A stretch of DNA of 64,000 bases from Haloarchaeobius litoreus. Its GTDB lineage: Archaea > Halobacteriota > Halobacteria > Halobacteriales > Natrialbaceae. The translations under genes and the position numbers were made by a program. The stretch is taken from positions 248,001 to 312,000 of the forward strand of contig NZ_JANHJR010000004.1 of NCBI RefSeq assembly GCF_024495425.1, given 5' to 3'. Below, in pieces: positions 41,285 to 50,232 of this stretch (position 1 is its first letter; every line of letters starts with the position of its first letter). The notes under the pieces are model-generated. The model saw only the letters and a list, made by a program, of their open reading frames with translations. It was not told the DNA's origin and ran no database searches.

Positions 41285-41599
41285 ATGCGAGGACCGGAGA
41301 ATCCAGCGGATGAGCATCGAGGGGATGACGGTCCCGGAGTGATACGAACGACGTTCGACTGGTCAGAGACACCGCCAGCGATAGCGGTGGTCGAGACCAT
41401 CGCGGTCGCCACCGACACCGAGATCCTCGGTGTCGAACCCCTGCTCGACCATCTGGACCCGGACGCGCTGAACACGCTCATCGCCGACGAGCAGCGGGCC
41501 GACGCCGGGACGGTCGTGGTCTTCGCGATAGCCGGTCACGAGGTGGCCGTCCACGCCGACGGACGACTCGTACTCGTGCCGCTGGACGCCGACCGCTGA
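41285..41599 (+). CDS. HalOD1 output-domain protein
   Basis: 104 aa from the ATG at 41285, selected by promoter spacing; the open frame continues upstream. The HalOD1 core is AIAVVETIAVATD, VEPLLDHLDPDALNTLIADE and VVFAIAGHEVAVHADGRLVLV. It closely parallels the protein at 39437. No sensor or kinase domain is attached, so the regulatory partner is unknown. Confidence 0.8.
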   Translation: MRGPENPADEHRGDDGPGVIRTTFDWSETPPAIAVVETIAVATDTEILGVEPLLDHLDPDALNTLIADEQRADAGTVVVFAIAGHEVAVHADGRLVLVPLDADR

Positions 41600-41797
41600 C
41601 CGGTTGGACCGGCTTACTTCCGCATACGTATACGGCATCCGACAGTGGTACGGCTGTTCTCCTGGGAGCCCTGGAGTCCGAGCCGAGGGATATCCAACCG
41701 TCCCTGTATCCTCCGTATACCCCATTAGGAGCCTCCTATACGACCGTCCAGCGCTCGAAACGGACTCGCGCCTTTATGGTCGTCAGCGGGAATCCAG

Positions 41798-42049
41798 ATG
41801 CTGATGGTTCCGAGCCAGCAGCCCAAGTCAGAGGAACGCACGAAACGACTAGCACTGCCCGACCAGTTGTCGACGGCACACTCGAAGCTGGTGTACCTCA
41901 CGCTCGCGCAGGAGGGCGAACACACCGTTCGCCAGCTGTCGAACCGGCTGCAACTCGGGGCGAGCGAGATATATCCGGTGCTGCGCGTGCTGCGCGAGGG
42001 GGATCTCGTCACCCGGCAGGGGAAGCACTACGCGCTGAAGGGGGCCTGA
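41798..42049 (+). CDS. Small winged-helix (HTH) protein
   Basis: 83 aa (ATG at 41798, or 41804). The winged-helix sequence is KLVYLTLAQEGEHTVRQLSNRLQLGASEIYPVLRVLREGDLVTRQGKHYAL, with a clear recognition helix and wing. It ends two bases before a 44-aa zinc protein. A similar HTH and zinc pair occurs at 53.4-53.9 kb. Likely a DNA-binding regulator. Confidence 0.78.
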   Translation: MLMVPSQQPKSEERTKRLALPDQLSTAHSKLVYLTLAQEGEHTVRQLSNRLQLGASEIYPVLRVLREGDLVTRQGKHYALKGA

Positions 42050-42051
42050 CG

Positions 42052-42186
42052 ATGCCGGTCTGTAACAACTGCGAACGGTACGTCTCCCACGACTTCGTCC
42101 GCGTCTTCGGACGGGAGGGCGAGGTCGAGCACTGCATCGACTGCGCGAGGAACGCCGACCTCCACGCCGGGGCGGCCGCGCGCTGA
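42052..42186 (+). CDS. 44-aa zinc microprotein (C-x2-C ... H-C-x2-C type)
   Basis: Sequence features: CNNCERYVSHDFVRVFG, then VEHCIDCARN. Four cysteines in two C-x2-C pairs suggest a zinc ribbon. It follows the HTH gene with a 2-bp gap. The core VSxxFVRVFG recurs in the protein at 53730, which defines a small family here. Its function is unknown; a partner or co-regulator of the HTH protein is inferred. Confidence 0.75.
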   Translation: MPVCNNCERYVSHDFVRVFGREGEVEHCIDCARNADLHAGAAAR

Positions 42187-42269
42187 GTACAGCCCACCTG
42201 ACCGCCGCCGCCGACCGAACCCCGGTAGGTGGTCAATAGCAATGAGACGACAGCGTCACCCCGGAGTGC

Positions 42270-43457
42270 ATGCAGACCGTCATCCTTGCCGCCGGTGACG
42301 GGACCCGTCTCAACCCGTTGACCGACGCGACGCCGAAGCCCCTGTTGCCGGTGGGGCCCGGCTCGCTCCTCGCCGAGACCGCACGGACTGCGGTCGAGGC
42401 GGGTGCTTCGGCCCTCTACATCGCCGTGCCACCCGACTACAGACGGTTCCACGACGAGCTGGGTGACACCATCGACGGGGTGCCCGTGACGTTCGCGGTG
42501 CAGCCCAGACCAGTCGGCACGGCCGACGCCGTCCAGCGAGCCACCAAGTACTTCGACGGACCGTTCGCGGTGCTTCCGGGTGATGCCCTGCTCGACCGGG
42601 CCTCCATCCGGACGCTGTTCGAGCGTGCCCCGGCGGTCGGTGTCGACCCGGAGAGCGAGCCCGTGACCACAGCTGTCGGCGACGGCGGGCAGCCGGACGC
42701 GATGCATCGGAGTCGGGAGTGGAACCTTCCAGGACGGCCCACCGGTGCCTGTGCGCTGCCTGCGCCAGCACACGACCGCCTCGAGGTCGGAATCTGCGAG
42801 ACCGGCGAGCGGGAGTTCGCAGACGTGCTGTCGCGGCTGGTCGGCGAGGTCGACATGGAGCCGGTCGAACACCGCTACGTCGTCGATGTCGACCGACCCT
42901 GGGACCTCCTCTCGGCGGCCGAGGTCGGCCTCGAGACCTGGGCTGCAGAGACCCGGGAACCGCCACACGCGGGCACCGTCAGCGAGCGAGCGCGACTGAC
43001 GGGGGCGGTCCGTGTCGCCACTGGTGCCCGGGTCGGCGACGGCGTCGTCGTCGACGGGCCCGTCATCATCGACGCGGGGACGACCGTCGCACCGAACGCC
43101 ATTATCCGGGGGCCGAGCTACATCGGACCGGACGTCGAGATCGGACACGCCGCCGAGGTGACCCGAAGCGTCCTCCAGCGCGGTTCGAGCGTCGGCCACG
43201 CCGCCTTCGTCGCGGACAGCATCGTCGGTGCGAACGCGAGTCTGGCGCCCGGCACGACCGTCGCGAACCGTCGCCACGACGGCGAGACCGTCGTCGCACG
43301 TGCCGGCCAGGAGCGCGTACCCACCGGACGTGCAGCGTTCGGTGCCGTCGTCGGGCCGCGCGTCAGCACCGGCATCGACACGAGCATCGACGCGGGCGTC
43401 ACGCTGTCGACCGGGAGCCACACGGAGCCCGACGAGTGCGTCCTGACCGACCGGTAA
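42270..43457 (+). CDS. GlmU-like sugar nucleotidyltransferase with left-handed beta-helix
   Basis: 395 aa. The N-terminal pyrophosphorylase signature is VILAAGDGTRLNPLTDATPKPLLPV, and the C-terminal half is a hexapeptide-repeat helix (ATGARVGDGVVVDGPVIIDAGTTVAPNAII). About residues 110-165, where this family usually has an E-K-P motif and a second acidic metal ligand, read VGVDPESEPVTTAVGDGG and PGRPTGACAL, so the expected motif is not seen. The enzyme may use a changed substrate or be degenerate. It would make a UDP- or dTDP-sugar for surface glycans. Confidence 0.82.
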   Translation: MQTVILAAGDGTRLNPLTDATPKPLLPVGPGSLLAETARTAVEAGASALYIAVPPDYRRFHDELGDTIDGVPVTFAVQPRPVGTADAVQRATKYFDGPFAVLPGDALLDRASIRTLFERAPAVGVDPESEPVTTAVGDGGQPDAMHRSREWNLPGRPTGACALPAPAHDRLEVGICETGEREFADVLSRLVGEVDMEPVEHRYVVDVDRPWDLLSAAEVGLETWAAETREPPHAGTVSERARLTGAVRVATGARVGDGVVVDGPVIIDAGTTVAPNAIIRGPSYIGPDVEIGHAAEVTRSVLQRGSSVGHAAFVADSIVGANASLAPGTTVANRRHDGETVVARAGQERVPTGRAAFGAVVGPRVSTGIDTSIDAGVTLSTGSHTEPDECVLTDR

Positions 43458-43530
43458 GCGGCCGCATGGTCGGCAGTCGCCCCCGAATGGTACACATAAC
43501 AAAACGCTCGACACTGCGTCGTACCACACT

Positions 43531-43950
43531 ATGCGCAGGACCACCAACTCGTTGCAGGAACTGGAACAGTTCGTCGACCGGATGTGGGAGCGCCTCGAGT
43601 CACAGGGCGCGTACCGGATGGAGTCCCTCCCGGTCGATATCGCAGAGACGGATGACGCCTTCGTCGTCACCGCCGACGTTCCAGGCTGCGAACGGGACGA
43701 CCTCGAGGTGCGACTGCTCGATCCGCAGACGCTCCAGATCACCATGGACCACAGCGAGCACGTCGACGAGCGAGACGACCGGTACATCCGTCAGGAGCGA
43801 CGGCATCGCACCGCCAGTCGCACACTGGAGCTACCGGGCATGATCGACGAGGACGAGGTGACCGCCGAGTTCAGACACGGGGTACTCACGGTTCGGCTCC
43901 CGCGCTCCGCCGCGCACGAAACGGGAACCGACATCGAGATCTCGGAGTGA
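43531..43950 (+). CDS. Hsp20 / alpha-crystallin family chaperone
   Basis: 139 aa with the alpha-crystallin domain: SLPVDIAETDDAFVVTADVPG, then LEVRLLDPQTLQI and the diagnostic GVLTVRLP near the end. A small ATP-independent holdase. A UspA gene starts two bases downstream and a Cdc48-type ATPase follows, giving a compact stress block. Confidence 0.92.
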   Translation: MRRTTNSLQELEQFVDRMWERLESQGAYRMESLPVDIAETDDAFVVTADVPGCERDDLEVRLLDPQTLQITMDHSEHVDERDDRYIRQERRHRTASRTLELPGMIDEDEVTAEFRHGVLTVRLPRSAAHETGTDIEISE

Positions 43951-43952
43951 CG

Positions 43953-44372
43953 ATGTACCGACACCTTCTCCTGGCGACCGACGGCAGCGACCGGGCGGAC
44001 GACGCGGTCGCCCACGGACTGGACCTGGCCGAGCGAGACGACGCGACGGTCCACGTCATCCACGTCGTCGACACGTCACGTGATGGCGAGCCGGCGCTCT
44101 CCAGCGCGGAGCTCGTGCTCGACGACCTCGAAGACGAAGGATGGGAACACGTCGACGAGATCGAGCAGCTCGCCACGGACCGTGGACTCGAGGCGGTCAC
44201 GAAGCTCTGTCACGGCCGACCGCACGAAGAGATACTGCGGTACGCCGACGAGGCCGACGTGGACCTGCTCGTCCTCGGATACAGCGGCGCCACCCACACC
44301 CGGACCGACAACATCGGTCACGTCTCCGAACGGGTGGTCAAGGCGTCCAACCGACCGGTACTGCTCGTCTGA
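43953..44372 (+). CDS. Universal stress protein, UspA family
   Basis: 139 aa from the ATG at 43953; a GTG at 43947 overlaps the Hsp20 stop. MYRHLLLATDGSDRADDAVAHGLDLA opens the fold, and LLVLGYSGATHTRTDNIGHVS is the ATP-binding G-x2-G-x9-G signature. It lies directly after the hsp20 gene in what looks like one transcript. Confidence 0.9.
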   Translation: MYRHLLLATDGSDRADDAVAHGLDLAERDDATVHVIHVVDTSRDGEPALSSAELVLDDLEDEGWEHVDEIEQLATDRGLEAVTKLCHGRPHEEILRYADEADVDLLVLGYSGATHTRTDNIGHVSERVVKASNRPVLLV

Positions 44373-44483
44373 GTCGGGTTCATCCGAGCCTAGTAACCGC
44401 ACGTTCTCCATAACAAAGCCCGAACCTCGCCCAGATGCTCGCGTTACGACCCCGGACCGACCCCGGGAGAGCAGGGCAGACAC

Positions 44484-46658
44484 ATGCAGCTAACCGTCAA
44501 AGAACTTCGAGACGACACCGCTCGGAAGGGCCGGGCGACTGTCGACCTCGCCGCGATGTCCCGCCTCGGCCTGATGAGCGGCGAGCACGTCGAGGTCCGC
44601 GGGCCGGACGGAGTGGTACACCCCAGGGTGTGGCCGGCTCACGTCGAGGACGAGGGGACGAAGGTGATCCACCTCGGGGCGGCACACCGCCACGCAGTCG
44701 GGGTGTCCGTCGAGGACACCGTGGAACTCCACCCGACCGACGTCGACGAGGCCGAGGCACTCCTCCTCGGTATCCCCGAGAGCTGCGACCTGACGGAGCC
44801 ACTCGCACGCGCCATCAAGGACCACCTCGTCGGCTGTGTCGTCGAGACGGGCGATACGGTCGCTACACCGACTAACGGGGAGGTCGCACAGGACCGCATC
44901 CCCGTCCGTGTCGCGGGGACCCGGCCCGGGAGCCCCGTCGCTGTCGTCGACTCCACCGGGATGAAGCTCCAGACCTACTGCGACCGGACCGAGTCGGTCG
45001 ACGACGGGCCGACGTACGCCGATGTCGGTGGACTCGACGAGGCGCTCCACCGAGTCCGAGAGCTCGTCGAGCTCCCCCTCCGAAACCCGTCGCCGTTCGA
45101 CGAGCTGGGTGTCGACCCGCCGACCGGTGTCCTCCTGCACGGGCCGCCGGGGACCGGGAAGACGCTCATCGCCGAGGCCGTCGCGAACGAGACGGAGGCG
45201 AGCTTCGTCTCGCTCTCCGGCCCGGAGATCGTCTCACGGTACTACGGCGAGAGCGAGGAACAGCTCCGTGAAGTGTTCGAGCACGCCGCCGAGAACGCAC
45301 CAAGCGTGGTGTTCATCGACGAGATCGACGCAATCGCCCCGAAGCGCGGCGAGGCCAGCGGCGACGTCGAGCGCCGGATCGTCGCCCAGCTGCTCACGCT
45401 GATGGACGGCATGGAGGCGGCCGACGACGTCGTCGTCCTCGGCGCGACCAACCGACTGAACGCCGTCGACCCGGCGCTCAGGCGTGGCGGCCGCTTCGAC
45501 CGGGAGGTGGAGGTGTCGGTTCCCTCGGCCGAGGAACGCCGCGACATCCTGGAGATTCACGCTCGCGGGATGCCACTTGCCGACGACGTGGACCTCGAGC
45601 GCTACGCGGAGCGGACACACGGCTTCGTCGGCGCGGACATCGCCGCCTTCACCCGTGAAGCCGCGATGCACGCACTGGAGCGTATCGACGGCGGTCCGGG
45701 AAGCGCCCTCGGAGCGACCATCCTCGGGACGCTCGAGGTGACCGACGAGGACCTCGACGCCGCACTGGCCGCCGTGGACCCGTCGGCGCTGCGCGAGCTC
45801 TCGGTCGAGGTCCCCGACGTCAGCTGGTCCGACGTGGGCGGCCTCGACCGCGTGAAGCGCGACCTTCGGGAGGCCGTGGAGTGGCCGCTGAGACACCCGG
45901 ACGTGCTCACGCGCGCCGGGATCGACGGCGGACAGGGCCTTCTGCTGTACGGCGCACCCGGCACCGGGAAGACACTGCTGGCCAGGGCGGTTGCGAGCGA
46001 GTCCGACTGCAACCTGCTGTCGGTCCGCGGCCCGGAGCTGCTCTCGAAGTGGGTCGGGGAGTCCGAGCAGCGCGTCAGGGAGCTGTTCGAGCGCGCACGG
46101 GACAACGCACCCGCCATCGTCCTCTTCGACGAAATCGACGCCATCGCGGCTCAGCGGGGCCGAGCGACGGGTTCCGGCGTCGGCGAGCGGGTCGTCGGGC
46201 AGCTACTGACCGAGCTCGACGGCGTCGAACCGCTGTCCGACGTGCTGGTCCTGGCGACCACGAACCGGCCTGACCTCGTCGACGACGCGCTGGTCAGGCC
46301 GGGGCGACTCGACCGGGAGGTCCACGTTCCCCTCCCCGACAAGGCGGCTCGGCGGGAGATCTTCGCGGTCCACGCGGCTGACTCGCCGGTCGACCCGGCC
46401 GTCGACTTCGACCGCCTCGCGGGGCGGACCGCTGGCTACGTCGGCGCAGACATCGCGGCCATCTGCCGACGAGCCGCGACGTACGCGACCCGGGAGTACC
46501 TCCACGAGGGGCGGGAGTCACTCGTGATCGACATCGGGGACTTCGAACGTGCGCTCGATGCTGTCGACCCGAGTGTACGGTCGTCCACAGTTGACCAGTA
46601 CGAGACCCGGTCCCAGGAGCGACCGACCACACAGGAGGGACCGAGTGGGTTCGAGTGA
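44484..46658 (+). CDS. Cdc48/VAT-type double AAA+ ATPase
   Basis: 724 aa. The N-domain (about 1-165) has the double-psi barrel features of VAT/Cdc48. D1 has Walker A GPPGTGKT (about 220-227) and Walker [12 protein letters not shown]2 has GAPGTGKT (about 490-497) and [10 protein letters not shown]. It unfolds and extracts proteins for the proteasome in archaea. The hsp20 and uspA genes upstream fit a protein quality role. It is shorter at the C-terminus than typical VAT proteins and lacks an acidic tail. Confidence 0.93.
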   Translation: MQLTVKELRDDTARKGRATVDLAAMSRLGLMSGEHVEVRGPDGVVHPRVWPAHVEDEGTKVIHLGAAHRHAVGVSVEDTVELHPTDVDEAEALLLGIPESCDLTEPLARAIKDHLVGCVVETGDTVATPTNGEVAQDRIPVRVAGTRPGSPVAVVDSTGMKLQTYCDRTESVDDGPTYADVGGLDEALHRVRELVELPLRNPSPFDELGVDPPTGVLLHGPPGTGKTLIAEAVANETEASFVSLSGPEIVSRYYGESEEQLREVFEHAAENAPSVVFIDEIDAIAPKRGEASGDVERRIVAQLLTLMDGMEAADDVVVLGATNRLNAVDPALRRGGRFDREVEVSVPSAEERRDILEIHARGMPLADDVDLERYAERTHGFVGADIAAFTREAAMHALERIDGGPGSALGATILGTLEVTDEDLDAALAAVDPSALRELSVEVPDVSWSDVGGLDRVKRDLREAVEWPLRHPDVLTRAGIDGGQGLLLYGAPGTGKTLLARAVASESDCNLLSVRGPELLSKWVGESEQRVRELFERARDNAPAIVLFDEIDAIAAQRGRATGSGVGERVVGQLLTELDGVEPLSDVLVLATTNRPDLVDDALVRPGRLDREVHVPLPDKAARREIFAVHAADSPVDPAVDFDRLAGRTAGYVGADIAAICRRAATYATREYLHEGRESLVIDIGDFERALDAVDPSVRSSTVDQYETRSQERPTTQEGPSGFE

Positions 46659-46679
46659 CCGGTCGGGAACCGCGCAGTC

Positions 46680-47030
46680 TCAGTCGCCCTGCCTCGTCTT
46701 CACGACGAGTTCGTGGAGAATTGCCGCCGCCCGTTTGATGTCTGCCGTGAGCTCGTCCGCAGAGCCGGCGAGAGTGACTGACTGATTCTCGGGGTCGTAC
46801 TCCACCAGCCCGGCGGCTTCGAGTTTCGGCAGGTGCGTGTGGTGGAGTTCGAGCCGCGCGCGCTCGACCTGGGTCTCGTCCACGTCCGACAACAGTTCGG
46901 AGAGTTCGTCGACGGTGAGTGGCTCGCTCGCGCCTGCGAGTGTGACGAGCACCTGTCGACGGTGGCGGTCGGCGAGCAGATCGAGCAGCCGGTCATTTCC
47001 AGCTCCCTCTCGAAGGTGCGTGTCGTCCAT
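46680..47030 (-). CDS. Haloarchaeal HTH protein (DUF7344 type)
   Basis: 116 aa from the ATG at 47030. The winged-helix region reads LLDLLADRHRRQVLVTL, VDELSELLS, ARLELHHTHLPKLEAAGLVEYDP. The H-x-H-x-P-K-L-E-x-x-G-L-V/I pattern is shared with the proteins at 53937 and 56750, which add membrane helices; this copy ends after a short amphipathic tail. Probably a transcriptional regulator; targets unknown. Confidence 0.78.
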   Translation of the reverse strand: MDDTHLREGAGNDRLLDLLADRHRRQVLVTLAGASEPLTVDELSELLSDVDETQVERARLELHHTHLPKLEAAGLVEYDPENQSVTLAGSADELTADIKRAAAILHELVVKTRQGD

Positions 47031-47149
47031 ATACCAGGACAACTGTCATGCTGGACTAAGGTTAGGAAGTTCATGTCGTGTGGGTTGCGAGAACCCGACG
47101 TGGGGTACACGGTCCGCGACACGGTCCGTCCAGAGAACGCCACCGTCTG

Positions 47150-47162
47150 GCGTGTAACACGC
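47150..47162. repeat. Short palindrome GCGTGT-A-ACACGC
   Basis: Six-base arms around one base, 50 bp upstream of the TATA-like box of the PRC-barrel-like gene and in front of the divergent HTH gene. It is a possible operator, but short palindromes of this size are common. Confidence 0.25.
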
Positions 47163-47209
47163 TCCTACCCGGGTAAGAACGGCCGTACCACCCTGAACCG
47201 TTCTCGGGG

Positions 47210-47219
47210 TTTATATTGA
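47210..47219 (+). promoter_or_regulatory. TATA-like element for the PRC-barrel-like gene
   Basis: TTTATATTGA predicts a transcription start near 47240, which is the first base region of the inverted repeat at 47238-47278. Confidence 0.55.
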
Positions 47220-47237
47220 GTTCCGGCATTGGCACCG

Positions 47238-47278
47238 TTCGCGGACGAACGCCGGTCACGTGACCGGGCGTCCGCGAA
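47238..47278 (+). promoter_or_regulatory. 41-bp nested inverted repeat just before the start codon
   Basis: Outer arms TTCGCGGACG (47238-47247) and CGTCCGCGAA (47269-47278) pair perfectly. Inside them, CCGGTCACGTGACCGG (47252-47267) is a perfect 16-bp palindrome. The spacers are AACG on the left and a single G on the right. The repeat ends 6 nt before the ATG at 47285. It could be an RNA hairpin filling the whole leader or a binding site for a symmetric protein. Confidence 0.75.
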
Positions 47279-47284
47279 GCACCC

Positions 47285-47524
47285 ATGGTTCGAAACTTCG
47301 AATCCGGCGACCGAGGAAGCGAGGTACACTCAGCAGACGGTGACATGATCGGCACAGTCACCGCTGTGAAAGGCAACCGTCTCCACGTCAAGCCGGACAC
47401 CGGTCTGACGGGCAACATCCGTCAGATGCTCGGCTGGGAGGGGGACGAGGAGGAGTACGAGCTCCGACACGACGCAGTCGACAAGATCTCGGGCAACGAG
47501 ATACACCTCAAGAAGAACATCTAG
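47285..47524 (+). CDS. Small PRC-barrel-like protein
   Basis: 79 aa. GSEVHSADGDMIGTVTAVKGNRLHVKPD has the beta-strand pattern of PRC-barrel domains, which bind RNA or partner proteins; ELRHDAVDKISGNEIHLKK ends the fold. The long inverted repeat directly before its start suggests tight control, perhaps self-regulation. Convergent with the TraB-like gene. Confidence 0.7.
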   Translation: MVRNFESGDRGSEVHSADGDMIGTVTAVKGNRLHVKPDTGLTGNIRQMLGWEGDEEEYELRHDAVDKISGNEIHLKKNI

Positions 47525-47593
47525 GGGGGACGACGGCGACGTCCACGTCAAGGGGGACGACAGCGACGAATCTGGCCGGCGGGCGTGCCGGAA

Positions 47594-48346
47594 TCACGAT
47601 TCGTGGACCCGTTTTTCGACCGCATCCAGGTGGTCCTGACCGAGTATCGCGACGACGGAGCCCTCCGAGCGGAGCGACCGGAGTCGAGCGGCCATCGTCG
47701 CCTCCCTGAGCCGGTCCAGCTCGGCCACGTCCGGCGGGAGCTCCACCGCACTCAACAGCGAGCGACTCCGCGAGAGCTGTCTGTACTCGTCCGCCGCCTG
47801 TTCGGCCGGTGGGTCGTCCACGGAGACGTCGAACTCCGTGGGCACGTCCGGCACCAGTCTGAGGTGCGTTCGGGCGTCGAGCATGGCCGCGATACGGTAC
47901 CGGAGTGCGTGCCGGAGGATCGGCGTCGCACCGGCGAGCACGCCCGCCACCCTCTCCCAGGGCGGCCGCTCCGACCGGACGTAGGCGGTGAGCTCGCGCA
48001 CGAAGTGACGATTGGGTGCGTCGATGCCGACGACGCGGCTCTCCCCCCGTTCGGCAAGCGCGGCGGCCATCTCGCCGCCGTACCGCGGCGGGGAGTCGGC
48101 CCGGTCGGCGTGGCGCTCGAACAGTGGAATCCCGAGCTGTGGCAGTTCGAGTGCGAGTACCGATGGTTCGAGGCGGCGCACCGTTTCGGCAGCGCGGTGC
48201 AGGCTCGACGGGTGGTCGTGGACGACCCCGACCAGCAGGACCCAGCCATCGCCGTCGCTGGCTGGGATGTACCTGAACCAACGGTCGTGGAACCGCGGGT
48301 CGGTCTCTGATGACGGCAACGAGGGAGTCGGGTCGGACGCGAACAT
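47594..48346 (-). CDS. TraB/PrgY-like protein (tentative)
   Basis: 250 aa. VLLVGVVHDHPSSLHRAAETVRRLEPSVLALELPQLGIPLF resembles the start of TraB/GumN-type proteins (G-x-x-H ... P-x-x-x-x-x-E-L), and VVAILGQDHLDAV near the end matches their last strand (G-x-x-H-x-x-x-x). Family members are membrane or metal-dependent proteins with poorly known roles. No transmembrane helix is obvious here. The assignment is moderate. Confidence 0.6.
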   Translation of the reverse strand: MFASDPTPSLPSSETDPRFHDRWFRYIPASDGDGWVLLVGVVHDHPSSLHRAAETVRRLEPSVLALELPQLGIPLFERHADRADSPPRYGGEMAAALAERGESRVVGIDAPNRHFVRELTAYVRSERPPWERVAGVLAGATPILRHALRYRIAAMLDARTHLRLVPDVPTEFDVSVDDPPAEQAADEYRQLSRSRSLLSAVELPPDVAELDRLREATMAARLRSLRSEGSVVAILGQDHLDAVEKRVHES

Positions 48347-48356
48347 CGGTGAAGTG

Positions 48357-48375
48357 GGGTAGTTCTTTGCTACCC
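48357..48375. repeat. Small hairpin GGGTAG - TTCTTTG - CTACCC
   Basis: Six-base perfect arms with a seven-base loop, 11 bp upstream of the TraB-like start on the opposite strand and about 170 bp before moxR. An operator or a chance repeat. Confidence 0.25.
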
Positions 48376-48508
48376 TTCTCTATCACGGATATGGGATGAC
48401 TACGTATCAATGTGTCGTGGGGGACGGTGGCCAGTTGCAATGTTGGCAGGGTATCAGGTCGATAGCGGAGGTCGGGCGAAAACCACCGCCTACCGTGCCT
48501 AACGGTCG

Positions 48509-48518
48509 CATACTAAAA
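48509..48518 (+). promoter_or_regulatory. TATA-like element for the MoxR gene
   Basis: CATACTAAAA is centred about 28 nt before the ATG at 48542, a leaderless arrangement. Confidence 0.45.
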
Positions 48519-48541
48519 CCGGTCCTCCGTGACCCCGGCGT

Positions 48542-49516
48542 ATGGACATCCGAGACGCACACGGCATCGCGGAGGACGTTCTCGACGAGGTGACCGCGGC
48601 GGTCATCGCGGACCGGCAGGTGCTCCGAACCACCCTTACGGGGCTGTTCGCGCGGGGGCACGTGCTTCTGGAGGACGTCCCGGGGACCGGGAAGACGCTC
48701 ACCGCGCGGAGCTTCGCGAACGCACTGGGGCTCTCGTTCAACCGCATCCAGTTCACCCCTGACCTGCTCCCCTCCGACGTGACGGGGACCTCCATCTTCA
48801 ACGAGCAGGCGCGTGACTTCGAGTTCAGCGAGGGACCCATCTTCGCAAACGTCGTGCTCGCCGACGAGATCAACCGTGCCTCGCCGAAGACCCAGGCCGC
48901 CCTCCTCGAGGCGATGGACGAGAAGCAGGTCACCGTCGACGGGGAGACCCACGAGCTGCCGACGCCGTTCTTCGTCATCGCGACGCAGAACCCCGTCGAG
49001 CAGGGACAGGGGACGTTCTCGCTGCCGGAGGCCCAGAAGGACCGCTTCCTCGTCAAGCAGAGCCTCGGCTACCCCGGCAGGGAGGGCGAACTGGAGCTGC
49101 TGAACCGGCGGGAGGCGCGGTCGACGCCGCTCCCGGAGGTCGACTGCGTGGTCGACGCCGCCGACGTGCCACAGCTCCGGGAGGTGCCCGAGACCGTCCG
49201 CATCGACCCCGACCTCAAGGAGTACATCGTCGACATCGTGCACGCGACGCGGAACGACAGGCGTGTCGAGGTCGGCGTGTCGCCGCGTGGCTGTCAACGG
49301 CTCTTCGAGGCGGCCAGGGCGTACGCGGTGCTCGACGGACGGGGGTACGTCGTCCCCGACGACGTGAAGAGCCTCGGGCAGGCGGTACTCGCCCACCGCA
49401 TCATGCTCACCCCTGACGCGATGGTGGACAACGTGAAGAAGCGCGACGTCGTCGAGGAGGTGTTCGAGGAGGTCGGGGTGCCGACCGTGAACCGTGCGGC
49501 GAAGACCAAGCAGTAG
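48542..49516 (+). CDS. MoxR-family AAA+ ATPase
   Basis: 324 aa. Walker A EDVPGTGKT (residues 45-52 region), Walker B VVLADEIN (104-111), sensor 1 FFVIATQNPVEQGQGTFSLPEAQKDRF and the lid domain are all present. MoxR ATPases act as chaperones with partner VWA/DUF58 proteins; the DUF58 gene here is on the opposite strand, reading toward it. That convergent layout is unusual, since the two are commonly co-directional. Confidence 0.93.
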   Translation: MDIRDAHGIAEDVLDEVTAAVIADRQVLRTTLTGLFARGHVLLEDVPGTGKTLTARSFANALGLSFNRIQFTPDLLPSDVTGTSIFNEQARDFEFSEGPIFANVVLADEINRASPKTQAALLEAMDEKQVTVDGETHELPTPFFVIATQNPVEQGQGTFSLPEAQKDRFLVKQSLGYPGREGELELLNRREARSTPLPEVDCVVDAADVPQLREVPETVRIDPDLKEYIVDIVHATRNDRRVEVGVSPRGCQRLFEAARAYAVLDGRGYVVPDDVKSLGQAVLAHRIMLTPDAMVDNVKKRDVVEEVFEEVGVPTVNRAAKTKQ

Positions 49517-49536
49517 CCCCTTCTCAGTCGTGGTTC

Positions 49537-50232
49537 TCAGTCGTGGAGCGCGGCCGTCAACACGAGTACCGCGAGGACCAGCAGGACGAACGACGGCAGC
49601 GACGACTCGGGTGCCCGAACCCCGGCGACCTCCCTGCTGAGCCGGATGGCGATCCAGGCGACGACGACCGTCGCGACACCGTGCATCGCCTCGATGCTCC
49701 AGGTTCGCGCCCGACGACCGAGCTGCTTCCCGACGGAGACGGCGTTCTCGCCGAGGTCCCACGCGACGATGCAGAGCGTGCCCGCGACCACCTGCTCCGC
49801 ACCGGTCGTCTCCTGGAGGACCGAGCTCGCGAGCACGGCGACGAACACCAGTCCGACGCCGACGCGCAGCGACCACCGCGAGCCCTTGCCGCGGACGGGT
49901 GCGAGCGCCAGCCCGACGAGGGCGACCCCGAAGAAGCCAGGCGCGACGTCGAGGAACGCCGGCGGCCGACCGAGCGAGGCAAGCGCGTAGCCGATGCCGG
50001 CGAGCGCGAGCGCGAGCCCGGTAGCGCCGACGGTGAACCCGGTCAGACGCCACCCGCGCCGCCAGAGCGACGCGCCGGCCGCCACGACGACGAGTCCGCC
50101 GACCTCCACGGCGAGGCCGGTCCCGACGACCGCCTCCTGGCCGACCAGCGACACTGTGTAGGCGACGACCAGCACCGCGAGCAGGCTGCTCACCCACGCC
50201 GGCCGCTTCGAGACGGTGACGGCGTCGGTCAC
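49537..50232 (-). CDS. Polytopic membrane protein of the DUF58 operon
   Basis: 231 aa from a GTG at 50232 that overlaps the DUF58 stop (GTGA); the frame extends upstream but overlaps that gene. About six to seven hydrophobic segments, with an R-rich loop GRRARTWSIEAMHGVATVV before the last pair. I do not recognise a named family. The overlap places it in the DUF4129/DUF58 operon. Confidence 0.72.
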   Translation of the reverse strand: MTDAVTVSKRPAWVSSLLAVLVVAYTVSLVGQEAVVGTGLAVEVGGLVVVAAGASLWRRGWRLTGFTVGATGLALALAGIGYALASLGRPPAFLDVAPGFFGVALVGLALAPVRGKGSRWSLRVGVGLVFVAVLASSVLQETTGAEQVVAGTLCIVAWDLGENAVSVGKQLGRRARTWSIEAMHGVATVVVAWIAIRLSREVAGVRAPESSLPSFVLLVLAVLVLTAALHD

